A DNA stretch of 64,000 bases, taken from positions 116,777-180,776 of the forward strand of contig CAKZRQ010000012.1 in assembly GCA_937146645.1 (NCBI GenBank), written 5' to 3'. Numbering within the stretch: position 1 is the first letter of the stretch; each line of letters starts with the position of its first letter. The notes under the pieces were generated by a model. The model was not told the origin of the DNA. It saw only the letters and a program-made list of their open reading frames with translations, and did no database searches. Source of the stretch: an uncultured Cyclobacteriaceae bacterium. Its GTDB lineage: Bacteria > Bacteroidota > Bacteroidia > Cytophagales > Cyclobacteriaceae. Made by a program: the position numbers and the translations under genes. This document shows positions 17,698 to 27,079 of the stretch, one piece after another.

Positions 17698-18765
17698 TTA
17701 GTCTGGGGTACTACTTTGTTCGTTAGCATTTTCTGCAGCCTCCACGTAGTTTCTGAGCATTAATGCAGAAAGATTATACTGAGTAGTGGTGGAGCTTTGT
17801 AAAATCTCCCTAACCTGATCCTCTAATTCATAACGTTTCCAAACCATAAGATCCTTTACCACCAGAGCGGCCATGTCAGGATGATATGTCAACAGGGTCT
17901 CGTACTCCTTGACGAATTGGTCCCTCATTTTAGTGTTACTCTCCTGACCGTGTACGGAAATTGCCTGGATAACTGAGTGAAGTTCTTTTTCCCTCCGCAG
18001 AGGGTCGGAGAAATAGTTCGCTGATATTGCCCTCATCGCTTCAATGGGATTCATTTCGATGTAGGCAGTAGTCCAAGCGGCTAATCTGGTGTGAGTTCCA
18101 AATCTAGCGGCACCTCTAAAGGCATTACGGATGAACTCTGTATCCCTAGGGTCATCACTGAGCCCGAGCAGCAGGATATGTAAAGCATGCCACTCAATAT
18201 ACCGGAAGTTTTGGATGAAATCATATATTTCATTTCTTGGAAGCACTCCTTGTAATTCACGAATGTCGCTATAGGGTGCGCTCCCGATTTCCAGGTAAGC
18301 GAGCTCCCTGATGGTCATGTTTTCATGACGAATTAACCCAACGAAGAAGTCCAGTCTTTTTTTAGGGTCATTCTCCCAAGCCGAAGAATTCTTAAGGATA
18401 TTTCGGGTGAGAGCCTCAATTTCATGTTCCCCCATACCTACCGGGAGCCACTTTTCTTCACCTTCTTCACCCCCGAATATTAAAACCACATTTTTCTCCC
18501 TATCTGCATCGAGTATCTGGTGAAGGCTTCTGTTCAGAATTATGTCAATTCCATCTGGAGAAGGTATGTAACCTTTAAGTGCGGTATGGGCTTCAAAAGT
18601 GAAAGGTCTGGTCGCAGACTCCTTTGCAAGGACCACAGTTTTGGCTTCAAGAATCCAATCAGCCATTGATTTGGTTGGATAAGGAACACAAATCTGACAA
18701 GCCTGAAGTATAGTGATCTGGGCACAGAATGCTATACAGAAACTGATGATATACTTAATGGACAT
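17698..18765 (-). CDS. Exported protein of unknown function
   Basis: The ATG at 18765 opens a signal peptide (MSIKYIISFCIAFCAQIT). The mature protein starts near ACQICVPYPTKSMAD with a CxxC-like pair, then a beta-rich segment, then a long run of helices (DFFVGLIRHENMTIRELAYLEIG, FRGAARFGTHTRLAAWTTAYIEM) that may be HEAT-like repeats. I do not recognise a family. The 3' end is 19 bp from the convergent LuxR gene. Confidence 0.7.
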   Translation of the reverse strand: MSIKYIISFCIAFCAQITILQACQICVPYPTKSMADWILEAKTVVLAKESATRPFTFEAHTALKGYIPSPDGIDIILNRSLHQILDADREKNVVLIFGGEEGEEKWLPVGMGEHEIEALTRNILKNSSAWENDPKKRLDFFVGLIRHENMTIRELAYLEIGSAPYSDIRELQGVLPRNEIYDFIQNFRYIEWHALHILLLGLSDDPRDTEFIRNAFRGAARFGTHTRLAAWTTAYIEMNPIEAMRAISANYFSDPLRREKELHSVIQAISVHGQESNTKMRDQFVKEYETLLTYHPDMAALVVKDLMVWKRYELEDQVREILQSSTTTQYNLSALMLRNYVEAAENANEQSSTPD

Positions 18766-18881
18766 CTGATTAATCCGCACTTTTCGAATTGCTACCAAGG
18801 AGGTATCTGCACATCTAATTTACCAAATATGAAGGACAAGGGCTGATTTGGCTACCATTCCTTTCAGCTATGACTTAGGCA

Positions 18882-19505
18882 TCAGCTAAACTGAAATAGG
18901 GGAGGTAAAAAGCTTAAGCCATTCCATATCATATGAAGGACTATAGGAACAAATACGCTTCCCGAACGAAGGTAGGCTAACCCATACAAGGCTCCAGACA
19001 CACTTAGATTGATGATCCCAGGAACACCGATGCCATTATGAATGATCACAAAAATGAAGGTGCTTAACACAATGGGGAAAAATGCTTTTCCTTTAAACTG
19101 AACTATTAAAATACTGAGGAACAAGGCACGGAAGACGATTTCTTCATTGACCGGTGGAATAATCGCCTCATTGAGTATGTTCACAAATGAAGGTTCAATG
19201 ATTCCTGAGAAATATCCCCTTGATATGACCCTAAGAATTAACAGGGGAATAATGAAAACGAGAAATGTGGACAGAAGACTTTTGGGATCTTTATTGGGAC
19301 CAAAAAAATAGATCAACACATCCTTTCCTACGCCCTTAAAGATCAGATATCCAGCCACAGCCGCGAGGAAAAATACCCGGAGTATGAAAAAGTTGAGTGG
19401 CACAAATTGCCAAAGGAAGTGAATCACCAGGTAAGCGAGAATCCATAATATCCCAAGACTCTTTGGAACATCATCCATAGTGAGTAACCCTTTATTTGTA
19501 TTCAT
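18882..19505 (-). CDS. CPBP-family intramembrane metalloprotease
   Basis: A 207-residue polytopic membrane protein with the three Abi/CAAX-protease motifs in order: EEIVFR (EExxxR), FVIIHN (FxxxH), and HMIWN near the end (HxxxN). These place the metal ligands in the membrane. Bacterial relatives process peptides or act in bacteriocin self-immunity; no bacteriocin gene is nearby. It is the gene after the beta-lactamase-fold hydrolase, 32 bp away. Confidence 0.88.
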   Translation of the reverse strand: MNTNKGLLTMDDVPKSLGILWILAYLVIHFLWQFVPLNFFILRVFFLAAVAGYLIFKGVGKDVLIYFFGPNKDPKSLLSTFLVFIIPLLILRVISRGYFSGIIEPSFVNILNEAIIPPVNEEIVFRALFLSILIVQFKGKAFFPIVLSTFIFVIIHNGIGVPGIINLSVSGALYGLAYLRSGSVFVPIVLHMIWNGLSFLPPLFQFS

Positions 19506-19537
19506 ACTTTTTTTTGATCGGAGACTTGAATTTAAAA

Positions 19538-20656
19538 CTAGTTCTCTTTGAGCGCTTTGATCAAATCTAAGGTTCCTCTTCCTAGATTGGTATTGCCTTC
19601 GTTGTAATTCCGCATGACGATTACTCCAAACTCACTTTCCTTATCATAAGCCATGTAGCAAGTATAGCCGGCAACTGATCCGCCATGACCTGCAGTGGAA
19701 ATAATTTCGTCTTCAAAAAGAGAAAGCCCATAACCGTATTTGTCTTCGGGAGTATGTGAGCTCACCATGGCTATTTGGGATTCAGAAGAAAGGATGTTTC
19801 CATAGCCCATGATGGCGTTCATAAATTTCTTGAGATCCTCTGGAGTAGAGTAAACCCCACCATTGGGGACTTTGTAGCCTCGCCCCAGATGTTCTTCAGC
19901 TGCCTGCTTGGAGATTTTGCCTTTTCCATTGCTCATCATTCCCACTGCTAATTCAGGCATTTTTTCTTCAGGAACTATCCAATAAGTATTCTCTAATCCT
20001 AGTGGCTCGAAGATTTTTTCTTCAACCAATTGCATAAAGGGTTTGTCTGCCGCTCTTGAAAGGGCAAGGCCCAAAATCCCAAAACCAATATTCGAATAGC
20101 TGTAGGCTACATCCATTCCTGTTTGAAAGCTTGTTTTGGGAATAGATTCCAAAATTTTCTCTTCCCATCCATCAATTGGCCCAGAGGCAGCATTTCTTAG
20201 TTTTGGTTCACGAATCAAACCCGAGGTATGACTGGCCAGATGGTGAAAGGTAATTTTCGTGGAATCTGAATATCCTTTAAGCCCTACTATTTCAGGTAGG
20301 TATTTTTCGACAGGCTCATCGAGTTCTATGATTCCTTCATCCAGCAGTTGCATCATCAGGAATGCGGTGAAGGTTTTTGAAATGGACCCAGTTCGGTAAA
20401 TTTTATTGGAATCCGCCTCGATACCATTTGGGTAATCCGCGTGGCCATAGGCACCTGAATATAGGGTTTGCTCTCCTTTTAGAATGGTGATGGATATACT
20501 TCCCTTGTTTTTATCAGAAGCTACATCCTGTTCTACTTGTGACTTGAATTCGTTGATAATGGTGTCTATCCCAGCTTCTGTTTGGGCAAAGGTATCAGAA
20601 GCCAAAATCAGACAAATGAACAAGAGTATGACAAAAGGGAAGTTTATGGCTTTCAT
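19538..20656 (-). CDS. Beta-lactamase-fold serine hydrolase (class C/PBP4-like)
   Basis: The start at 20656 (MKAINFPFVILLF) gives a signal peptide ending near DTFAQ; a longer frame would overlap greB by 74 bp. Active-site motifs of the serine beta-lactamase-like family are present: S-x-x-K as SISK after YRTG, the Tyr motif YSYSNIGFG, and HGGSVAGYT at the C-terminus. Such proteins are usually esterases or D-aminopeptidases rather than resistance enzymes. It starts 31 bp after the greB stop. Confidence 0.88.
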   Translation of the reverse strand: MKAINFPFVILLFICLILASDTFAQTEAGIDTIINEFKSQVEQDVASDKNKGSISITILKGEQTLYSGAYGHADYPNGIEADSNKIYRTGSISKTFTAFLMMQLLDEGIIELDEPVEKYLPEIVGLKGYSDSTKITFHHLASHTSGLIREPKLRNAASGPIDGWEEKILESIPKTSFQTGMDVAYSYSNIGFGILGLALSRAADKPFMQLVEEKIFEPLGLENTYWIVPEEKMPELAVGMMSNGKGKISKQAAEEHLGRGYKVPNGGVYSTPEDLKKFMNAIMGYGNILSSESQIAMVSSHTPEDKYGYGLSLFEDEIISTAGHGGSVAGYTCYMAYDKESEFGVIVMRNYNEGNTNLGRGTLDLIKALKEN

Positions 20657-20687
20657 GTCTTCAGGTTTTGAACAGTCTAAGGTAAAA

Positions 20688-21161
20688 TCATTTTTCGTAC
20701 TCGATTTTATGAATCTTCCAGGTGAAACTTGCTGCTGGAGTTTTGACCAAAACTTCATCACCCACTTCCTTTTTCAGGAGGGCCTGGGCAATCGGTGAGT
20801 CAATCGAGATCACATCTTTTCTTCCGATTAGTTCTTCATAGCCAACTATCCTCAGACGCTTTTTTAAGCCATTTTGGTTTTCTATTTCTACCCAGGCGCC
20901 AAACATGACCTTCCCTTCCTGATGAGGATGGTAAGTGATCACCTTAAAATTCTCGATACATCGCCTTAAATAAAGTAGACGCTTATCGATTTCGCGAAGT
21001 CGCTTTTTGTTGTAATGGTAATCGGCATTCTCTGATCGGTCTCCCAGACTAGCCGCCCATGAAACTTTGGCGGTAGTTTCCGGCCTTTTAATTCTCCAAA
21101 GATGATCCAGTTCTTCCTTGAGTTTTTCCATCCCTTCCGGGGTGATCATTGGGGTTCTCAT
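20688..21161 (-). CDS. greB: GreA/GreB-family transcription elongation factor
   Basis: Rescues backtracked RNA polymerase by stimulating transcript cleavage. The N-terminal coiled coil carries the acidic tip region (SLGDRSENADYHYNKKRLREIDKRLLYL) and the C-terminal FKBP-like domain has SIDSPIAQALL and KTPAASFTWKIHKI. The WRIKRPETTAKVSWAASLGDRSENADYHY pattern is that of GreB rather than GreA. Length 157 is normal. Confidence 0.9.
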   Translation of the reverse strand: MRTPMITPEGMEKLKEELDHLWRIKRPETTAKVSWAASLGDRSENADYHYNKKRLREIDKRLLYLRRCIENFKVITYHPHQEGKVMFGAWVEIENQNGLKKRLRIVGYEELIGRKDVISIDSPIAQALLKKEVGDEVLVKTPAASFTWKIHKIEYEK

Positions 21162-21186
21162 ATATGTTATATTAAAACTCGTAAAA

Positions 21187-21216
21187 CAAATTTATGAGTA
21201 AATGGAGAATAGTAAA
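21187..21216 (-). promoter_or_regulatory. Candidate Bacteroidota promoter of greB
   Basis: On the minus strand TTTA (21213-21216), an 18-bp spacer, then TAAATTTG (21187-21194) match the Bacteroidota -33 TTTG and -7 TAnnTTTG boxes with one mismatch. The -7 box lies 25 bp before the greB ATG. Confidence 0.5.
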
Positions 21217-21225
21217 TCGAAGCCT

Positions 21226-22446
21226 TTACCGTTTGAAAGGCTGCTTCTTCATATAGGTTAAGGATCTCCAGAGCCATTCGGCCGGACCAAACCTGTATTT
21301 ACTTAGCCATGGTTTGGACCACAGGAACTGCACTAGCCAGATGGCAAAAGTGATTAGAATTTGTCCCGTTCGCTCTATTTGGCCAAATAGGCCAAAGCCA
21401 ACTCCGTAAAAAATGAGGACACAAATAATGGATTGTGATAGGTAATTGGTTAAAGCCATTTGGCCGATGGCCGCCAATCTGGATTTGAATGCTAACATGG
21501 AATTAGACTTTGCTAATAGCATGATCATACAGATATACCCAAAGGCAATAAATAGACTGCCCCAGTAATTGAATTGGGAACCTAGAAACATAGAAAATTC
21601 GAAGGAGAAATCTTCAGCAAAATTTCTTATCACTCCATAAATCACGATGGGTAAGCCAATGCCCCAGCTGAGGATCCATCCTCTGAGATAGAATGTTTTG
21701 CTCTTTGACGCGGTCAGAATTCCCCATTTATATAAGGCCATTCCTACCAACATTAGTCCTCCAGCTCTCCACATAAAATAGGTAAGGAAGACGAAGGTTT
21801 CCAGCATCAACGCTTCCTGGGAATTATAGGAGATTTGTTCGCTCAGGCTCCCTGTGATTGCCTCAATGTTGGCATTAATGGAGTCCAAACTCGGGGTCCA
21901 AGCCGCAATTGCATCCGCTGAGGCTTCTTCTGATCTATACGGTGTGCTCCAGCCGAGCAAGAGATAGAGCAGGGAATGGATGGAAATGAAACCAATGCCT
22001 ATGGTCAAAAGCCGGCTTGGCCTTACATTTCTAAAGAGATAAACGAAGAGGGCACATAGCGCATAAGTCACCAGAATGTCACCGTACCAGATGAGATGAG
22101 CATGAATCAACCCGATCACTAAAAGCCAAAAGGTTCTGCGGTAATGAAGGCCTGCAGATTTACCGAACTTCTTTTCTGCATTTTGGGTCACCAATATCAC
22201 CCCGGCTCCATAGAGCATGGAGAAGATGGCCATGAATTTTTGATCAGCAAAGACGTGCCCTAGTATCCAAACCCACTTATTCGAACCAGTCATGTCTCCG
22301 TAATTCATCGGGTTCAGATAAGCAGCTCCGGGCATGGAAAAGCTCTGAATATTCATGATGAGAATACCGAGTAATGCAAAACCCCTGAGTAAATCCAGAG
22401 ACTGAATTCGATCAGAGCCGATGGTTGGGTTTAATGATCCATTCAT
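21226..22446 (-). CDS. DUF418-family integral membrane protein
   Basis: A polytopic inner-membrane protein of 406 residues. It starts with the family hallmark RIQSLDLLRGFALLGILIMNIQSF, has FSMLYGAGVI after the second membrane segment, and ends in a DUF418-like block (MALTNYLSQSIICVLIFYG, then FGPAEWLWRSLTY). The family shares its overall design with acyltransferase-3 proteins, but the reaction is unknown. Confidence 0.9.
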   Translation of the reverse strand: MNGSLNPTIGSDRIQSLDLLRGFALLGILIMNIQSFSMPGAAYLNPMNYGDMTGSNKWVWILGHVFADQKFMAIFSMLYGAGVILVTQNAEKKFGKSAGLHYRRTFWLLVIGLIHAHLIWYGDILVTYALCALFVYLFRNVRPSRLLTIGIGFISIHSLLYLLLGWSTPYRSEEASADAIAAWTPSLDSINANIEAITGSLSEQISYNSQEALMLETFVFLTYFMWRAGGLMLVGMALYKWGILTASKSKTFYLRGWILSWGIGLPIVIYGVIRNFAEDFSFEFSMFLGSQFNYWGSLFIAFGYICMIMLLAKSNSMLAFKSRLAAIGQMALTNYLSQSIICVLIFYGVGFGLFGQIERTGQILITFAIWLVQFLWSKPWLSKYRFGPAEWLWRSLTYMKKQPFKR

Positions 22447-22531
22447 ACTTAAAAAATAGGCATTGGTTTCATAAGATGCCTGTATTTACCTAAGATTCAA
22501 AATCCAATCTTTGGAGTTGGAATCGATTGAC

Positions 22532-23104
22532 CTACTGGTTTGCTAACCATTCCAATCTTCTCTGATCAGGTAAATGCCTGATTTCGAATTCTTCGAAAAC
22601 CGCCCTAAAACCTTGTCCATTTGGGCTTGCAGCCATCATCCCTACTTGTACTTCGGTGTTTTCTTTCAGATGACAAAGGTTGCTTAAGGAATAGTTGATT
22701 CCGTCAAGAGAATAGAATATCTCCACAGAATCCAATCTCCGAGTCGCCTTTATCCAAATAGATTTTGGTGCTTCAGATAGTTCTATCAAGCTCCAATTAC
22801 TCCTCTTATTGGTAACAACAGTGCTGTAATTATACTTGTCATCTACGAACTCTATTCCTGTTTTTATCCAATGCCTTTCATTGACTCGGAGCATTAATCC
22901 CATCTGGTCATAGCGGGTCTTATAGTCTCCCGTGATTTTCAGGCTTACCTCAAATTCTCCTCCCCGAGTGGTGTAATAAAATGGACCATCGTCCACCGTA
23001 AAACCATAATGCGTTTTTCTCCAGTAATCCGATTGTGGAGTTACGAACATCTCCAGACTTTGCCCAGAAGCTTTCCAGGAAGAAGGTTCATTGTACCAGT
23101 TCAT
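22532..23104 (-). CDS. DUF1349 domain protein
   Basis: The 190 residues are one DUF1349 concanavalin-like beta-sandwich: MNWYNEPSSWK at the start, the TDYWRKTHYGF-type turn, LRVNERHWIKTGIEFVD and the typical SPNGQGFRAVFEEFEI end. No signal peptide is visible, so it is probably cytoplasmic. The fold also occurs as the C-terminal part of GH43 enzymes, such as the one at 29.7 kb. It precedes the GH26-like gene's 3' end only by chance of orientation: it lies 45 bp downstream of that gene on the same strand and may share its transcript. Confidence 0.88.
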   Translation of the reverse strand: MNWYNEPSSWKASGQSLEMFVTPQSDYWRKTHYGFTVDDGPFYYTTRGGEFEVSLKITGDYKTRYDQMGLMLRVNERHWIKTGIEFVDDKYNYSTVVTNKRSNWSLIELSEAPKSIWIKATRRLDSVEIFYSLDGINYSLSNLCHLKENTEVQVGMMAASPNGQGFRAVFEEFEIRHLPDQRRLEWLANQ

Positions 23105-23149
23105 AAATTCATGGTTTTGAGGTTTTTAAAATTGATTCCTATAAAATAC

Positions 23150-24262
23150 TCACCTGTTATGGTATAAAATATCATACAAGTCAGGCGAGGAGAGGATAAA
23201 CTTATCGCTATTGGTTTCAATCAGCCATCGGCTCGAAATTTCCTCACTCAATTGCAGCCTTGCATCGATTCGTTTAAAGGTAGGATTGTCGAACCACATG
23301 GGGTGAGAATCCCAATGGCAGTTGATATAATGCACCGCCTTGATGACATCCCGATTTTCATCAATGGTTTTGAAGAAAGGAATGAACCATTTTTGCCAGG
23401 CTTCTTCTGCCTGTTCGGGATTACTCAATTGAGTCTCCAAAGTATTCCCAGTAGTTTTGGCATCGGGTGCAGAAATAGTAGGAGTGGCTTCTGCTATAAA
23501 AACAGGCTTGCCTTTTTCTCGTGCGAATTCAATCATCATCTGATCCTCCCAGCGATTAAAGAATGAGTAGCCCAACCAATCCACATACTCATCTCCCGGA
23601 TACCAGGACTCCAAATCCCCAGGGTTGGGAGACATGAAGCCTGTTGACTGCCAAACATAAGCTGTATTAGTTACCCCTTCCTTTCGAAGAATATCCACCA
23701 TGCGCTGATAAGCTTTGATGGTTGGTTCCTTCTCGTAATGGTTCCAGGGTTCCCCATCAAACTCATAGGCAATCCGTAAAAATACCGGGCGCTCTCCCAA
23801 TGATTTCAGAAAATCAGCAAGTCGATAGATATACTCATCATGAGTTCCATTAGCCACTTTCTCTTCATGATTGACGAATTGCAGTCCTATGGCCAAAGCC
23901 ATATTGTCATAGCTGGGGCTTGATGCTTGAAGGCTGGCGTTGTAATCATTATCTCCCCAATCATGGGTTTCCCAAAGACCATCCAAGCCTTCTTGGATCC
24001 TACCAAAGGATTCTTCACCCGGATTGATATTGGTATATGAAGTCCAGCCAGCAGGTTTTGGGAAATGATCCAGATAGCCATCGCTGTATTCTTCCAGTCC
24101 TCCCACAGCTTCTAGCTCCTGACCAACGAATAGAAGCACCTGATGTTTAGGCTCGAACTTCTGAAGTACTCTTTCGACCCTTTCTTCAGTCACTTCTTCT
24201 TTTGGAGCTGTGCAACTGAAAATTATAAAGAGAAGGATTATTGGGGTGAATAGTCTTTTCAT
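23150..24262 (-). CDS. GH26-like glycoside hydrolase lipoprotein
   Basis: The ATG at 24262 gives a lipoprotein signal (MKRLFTPIILLFIIFSC). The body is a TIM-barrel hydrolase. A candidate acid/base Glu lies in RIAYEFDGEPWN, followed by VWQSTGF and the nucleophile-like Glu in VFIAEATP. This strand pattern resembles family GH26 (mannanases and relatives), although the usual HEMNG is replaced by YEFDG. The substrate is uncertain. Confidence 0.75.
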   Translation of the reverse strand: MKRLFTPIILLFIIFSCTAPKEEVTEERVERVLQKFEPKHQVLLFVGQELEAVGGLEEYSDGYLDHFPKPAGWTSYTNINPGEESFGRIQEGLDGLWETHDWGDNDYNASLQASSPSYDNMALAIGLQFVNHEEKVANGTHDEYIYRLADFLKSLGERPVFLRIAYEFDGEPWNHYEKEPTIKAYQRMVDILRKEGVTNTAYVWQSTGFMSPNPGDLESWYPGDEYVDWLGYSFFNRWEDQMMIEFAREKGKPVFIAEATPTISAPDAKTTGNTLETQLSNPEQAEEAWQKWFIPFFKTIDENRDVIKAVHYINCHWDSHPMWFDNPTFKRIDARLQLSEEISSRWLIETNSDKFILSSPDLYDILYHNR

Positions 24263-24322
24263 CTGAATCTGGGGATATGTAGATCCTAAATTTATGGATC
24301 TGAAATTCAAGATAAGAAGAGA

Positions 24323-24427
24323 TGTGAACCTAAGGGTATAAAAAGATTCGTAGGATATAGGGGGTTAGCTTGCTAAGGTTCTGGCTACGGCAAGTGAGTC
24401 AATCCGCTTTAGGCCTTGTTGTAATGC
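24323..24427 (-). repeat. attC-like site following cassette gene at 24399
   Basis: On the minus strand it starts with GCATTACAAC (24418-24427), located inside the last codons of the gene, and may end at GTTCACA (24323-24329), the same end as the site at 13202. Inside there is CTTGC pairing with GCAAG and a palindrome TTAGCTTGCTAA (24365-24376). The GCATTACAAC core is a perfect 10-bp inverted match to GTTGTAATGC at the cassette start (24822-24831). The 3' boundary is tentative. Confidence 0.4.
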
Positions 24428-24815
24428 GTTTTTGTTTAATACTCTTTTCATTATTTAGTTTGAAATCAGTTTTAGTTTTATAATCTATCAATTCATTTTC
24501 GCTTAATGGTCCAATTGTTTCATTTCCACAACTGCAGCAAAGTCCATATGAATTAGATTCTACAACAAAATATCCATGATCCGTTTCTGTGATAATTATT
24601 GAGTCGTTCCATTGGACATTAATAACATCTGTTATAAAAGGGTCATTCGAACTGGCTAGCTTACACATCAATACATTTTCAGCGTCGATATAATTACCGT
24701 TATAATCAAATTCAACATAATCGTAAACTTTGTAATGGTCAGTTATTTTCATTCCCGTATTACTACAACCGATTAGAATAAAAATTGAAAATAATATGGC
24801 TAGTCTGATTTTCAT
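24399..24815 (-). CDS. Small lipoprotein of unknown function in an integron-like cassette
   Basis: A 138-residue protein with a lipoprotein signal (MKIRLAILFSIFILIGCSN) and a short beta-rich mature part with a CCSCGNE cysteine cluster near residue 95. The C-terminal tail RITTRPKAD is encoded by the attC-like core, so the true fold probably ends before it. The gene is clearly A+T-rich and stands between a G+C-rich S9 gene and a GH26-like gene. No family was recognised. Confidence 0.65.
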   Translation of the reverse strand: MKIRLAILFSIFILIGCSNTGMKITDHYKVYDYVEFDYNGNYIDAENVLMCKLASSNDPFITDVINVQWNDSIIITETDHGYFVVESNSYGLCCSCGNETIGPLSENELIDYKTKTDFKLNNEKSIKQKRITTRPKAD

Positions 24816-24818
24816 TTT

Positions 24819-24846
24819 AATGCATTACAACTTTGTATAACACTCA
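24819..24846 (-). repeat. Cassette boundary element, copy 2
   Basis: The plus strand reads AATGCATTACAACTTT, then GTATAACACTCA. It corresponds to the element at 14346-14378 (14 of the first 16 bases identical, then TATA and CACTCA). Both copies adjoin the start of a cassette-like gene. A further shared 12-mer, CTAATGGGAACT, lies at 14439-14450 and 24880-24891. Confidence 0.5.
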
Positions 24847-24919
24847 CTTTTTGAAACTATGAACTTAAGTCTAAATTATCTAATGGGAACTAGTAACTTT
24901 ATCAATCTACGGCCAACAT

Positions 24920-27079
24920 CTAATTGGAAGGAACACCTAAGTGTCGGTCAAAGTATTCAATCAGTTTGCCAAATAGGTAGCGATCGTAATTCCGCTCCCG
25001 ACTCCAACCATGAGTAGCGCCCGGGGCAAAGGCAAAGTCGAAGTCCTTGCCCTGTTTGATCAGCTCCTCAGCTAATGTGGCCGTAGTCTTAAAGGGGACC
25101 ACATGGTCCTGCATACCATGGATAAATAGAAGTTTATCCTCCAGATTTGAAGCATACTTCATTGCTTTCCTTTCGAATACTTCTGGATGTGTCTGCGGAG
25201 TACGAACTATCGCCACGTCATCCGTACCAAAGAACAGCGGATCCACAGCCGCTGCTGCAGCCACACCCACCTGGAATAAACCCGGTTTCATCAAGAGCGA
25301 GTAAACAGAGAGTGTTCCTCCATAACTGCTACCCCAGATACCGATGCGATCCGGATCTACAAAATCCAATGACTCCATGTAGGCGACGGCACTTGCATAA
25401 TCCTCAATGTCTTGATCAGCAAAACCAAGTAAGAACTCCTCCCGGAATGCCCGGCCATAGCCATTGCTACCTCGCGAATCTACTTGTACAATAATGTATC
25501 CCTTCTTGACTAATAGCTGTTGTACCAAGCTGTAATTACCGGCCCATCGGTTTCTCGCGGTATTCGAATATACAGGCCCAAACAGCACTGGGTACTTTTT
25601 ACCGGGCTCCATTTGGGTTGGTTTAATAATTCGAGCATGCAGCGTATAGTCATCTACGAGACTTGGGAAACTCACATATTCTGCAGCTGCCCAGCTTCGT
25701 TGGGTAAAGGAAGGCAAGGGTGAGTGAGTTATTGGTGTTGCATCACCACCCTCTCTGCTGACTACATAAAGCTCTGGCGGTGAGGTGTCATTACTATGCA
25801 TAAAGGCCAGATGTTTCCCATCCGGTGATGGGTAGCCTGAGTTCTGCCCAGCCAGAGTTGTAACCTGCTCGGGATCACCTCCTGATAATTTCAGCCGATA
25901 TACATGTTGCTCGTAGGGATTAACCCCGTTTCCAGAATAGAACAGTGCATCACCAGCCAATACCGGGGAGGACAGTACATCGTAGGATGGGTCTGTCAAG
26001 AGCTTCGGACGATCTTTTGAGGGGGAGGCATCGATCATATAGAGACCATAACGATCAGCCATATCACTTAAGAAAATGACCTTATTCTCGTCTGGATGCC
26101 AGGTAGACCCAAATGACGTGTACATGCGACTCTCTCGTACACCTCGCCAGATTTCTCCCAATTGACTTTCTCCAGGGGCAATTACAAAGAGCTTACGTTC
26201 AACCGCTGTGTCGTTTGCAATATCTACCAATAGCGCACCCTCTGGCGACCAGTTGAAATCAATGACCTGGTTGGAGTCTGGGTCTGGCAAATCGAGATAG
26301 GTGATGTTCCCACTATCTACATCCAGGAGACCAACTTTCCGAATCTCGTTTGGATCACCTGGATAACTTCGACGCACTTCGTTGGGATCAGTTTCCTCAT
26401 CCAGATAATTTGGGAAGGGAACCTTTCGCATCTCTCGTCTGTCCACGACATGAAGTGCGATGGTCTTGCCATCCGGGGACCACTTGTAAGTTGGTCCGCT
26501 CCAGATGCCCGGACCTATTTCACGTTCTGCTCGACTGTAGCGACCTTTTGCTAAGCTCGAAAGACTGGTAATTCCGATCTCTGTGAGCTGTCGATTCTGT
26601 TTAGAATCAAAGTCGGCAAGCCAAAGGTTACCATTTTTTATATAAGCTGCTTGCTTGCCACTTGGAGATAAGGACAGGTTACGAGCACCTGATTCTACGG
26701 GCATGAATTCGTAATCATCTTCTTGGTTCAGCGATGTCTGCCATAAATGGTCACCTCTGAGGCTAACAATTGTATTTTCATCAGTCCAGACTATATCACG
26801 AACTGACTCTGATGATGCATCTGAAATAAGACTAACATCTTTACCATCATTCGTCGATAGCCAGAGGCCCCGGCCAGGATTTCCAGGCTCATTCCAGGAA
26901 AAGGCGAAGTGCTTGCTGTCTGGTGCCCAGGCTGGTCGGGAAGGGGGAGTTCCTGTAAGTTTTGGAGTGGCGAAGATATCATCAAGTGTGAGTTCAGCTT
27001 CCTGTGCTGTGACTATGGCGGGCAACGCTAAGAGTAAGACAGCAACTATCCAAGTTTGCCAAAAAGAGTTTTTTCTCAT
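24920..27079 (-). CDS. S9-family prolyl oligopeptidase-like peptidase
   Basis: A secreted serine peptidase of 719 residues with a signal peptide (cleavage near AIVTAQEAE). A WD40-like beta-propeller (TolB-type, about 40-430) carries repeated blocks such as RPAWAPDSKHFAFSWN and YKWSPDGKTIALHV. The alpha/beta hydrolase domain has the nucleophile in GIWGSSYGGTLS, the Asp in IHGMQDHVVPF and the His in PGATHGWS, so it is of the dipeptidyl-peptidase IV/acylaminoacyl-peptidase type. Lines of this gene reach about 50-57% G+C, unlike the roughly 40% around it, which suggests recent acquisition. Confidence 0.93.
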   Translation of the reverse strand: MRKNSFWQTWIVAVLLLALPAIVTAQEAELTLDDIFATPKLTGTPPSRPAWAPDSKHFAFSWNEPGNPGRGLWLSTNDGKDVSLISDASSESVRDIVWTDENTIVSLRGDHLWQTSLNQEDDYEFMPVESGARNLSLSPSGKQAAYIKNGNLWLADFDSKQNRQLTEIGITSLSSLAKGRYSRAEREIGPGIWSGPTYKWSPDGKTIALHVVDRREMRKVPFPNYLDEETDPNEVRRSYPGDPNEIRKVGLLDVDSGNITYLDLPDPDSNQVIDFNWSPEGALLVDIANDTAVERKLFVIAPGESQLGEIWRGVRESRMYTSFGSTWHPDENKVIFLSDMADRYGLYMIDASPSKDRPKLLTDPSYDVLSSPVLAGDALFYSGNGVNPYEQHVYRLKLSGGDPEQVTTLAGQNSGYPSPDGKHLAFMHSNDTSPPELYVVSREGGDATPITHSPLPSFTQRSWAAAEYVSFPSLVDDYTLHARIIKPTQMEPGKKYPVLFGPVYSNTARNRWAGNYSLVQQLLVKKGYIIVQVDSRGSNGYGRAFREEFLLGFADQDIEDYASAVAYMESLDFVDPDRIGIWGSSYGGTLSVYSLLMKPGLFQVGVAAAAAVDPLFFGTDDVAIVRTPQTHPEVFERKAMKYASNLEDKLLFIHGMQDHVVPFKTTATLAEELIKQGKDFDFAFAPGATHGWSRERNYDRYLFGKLIEYFDRHLGVPSN

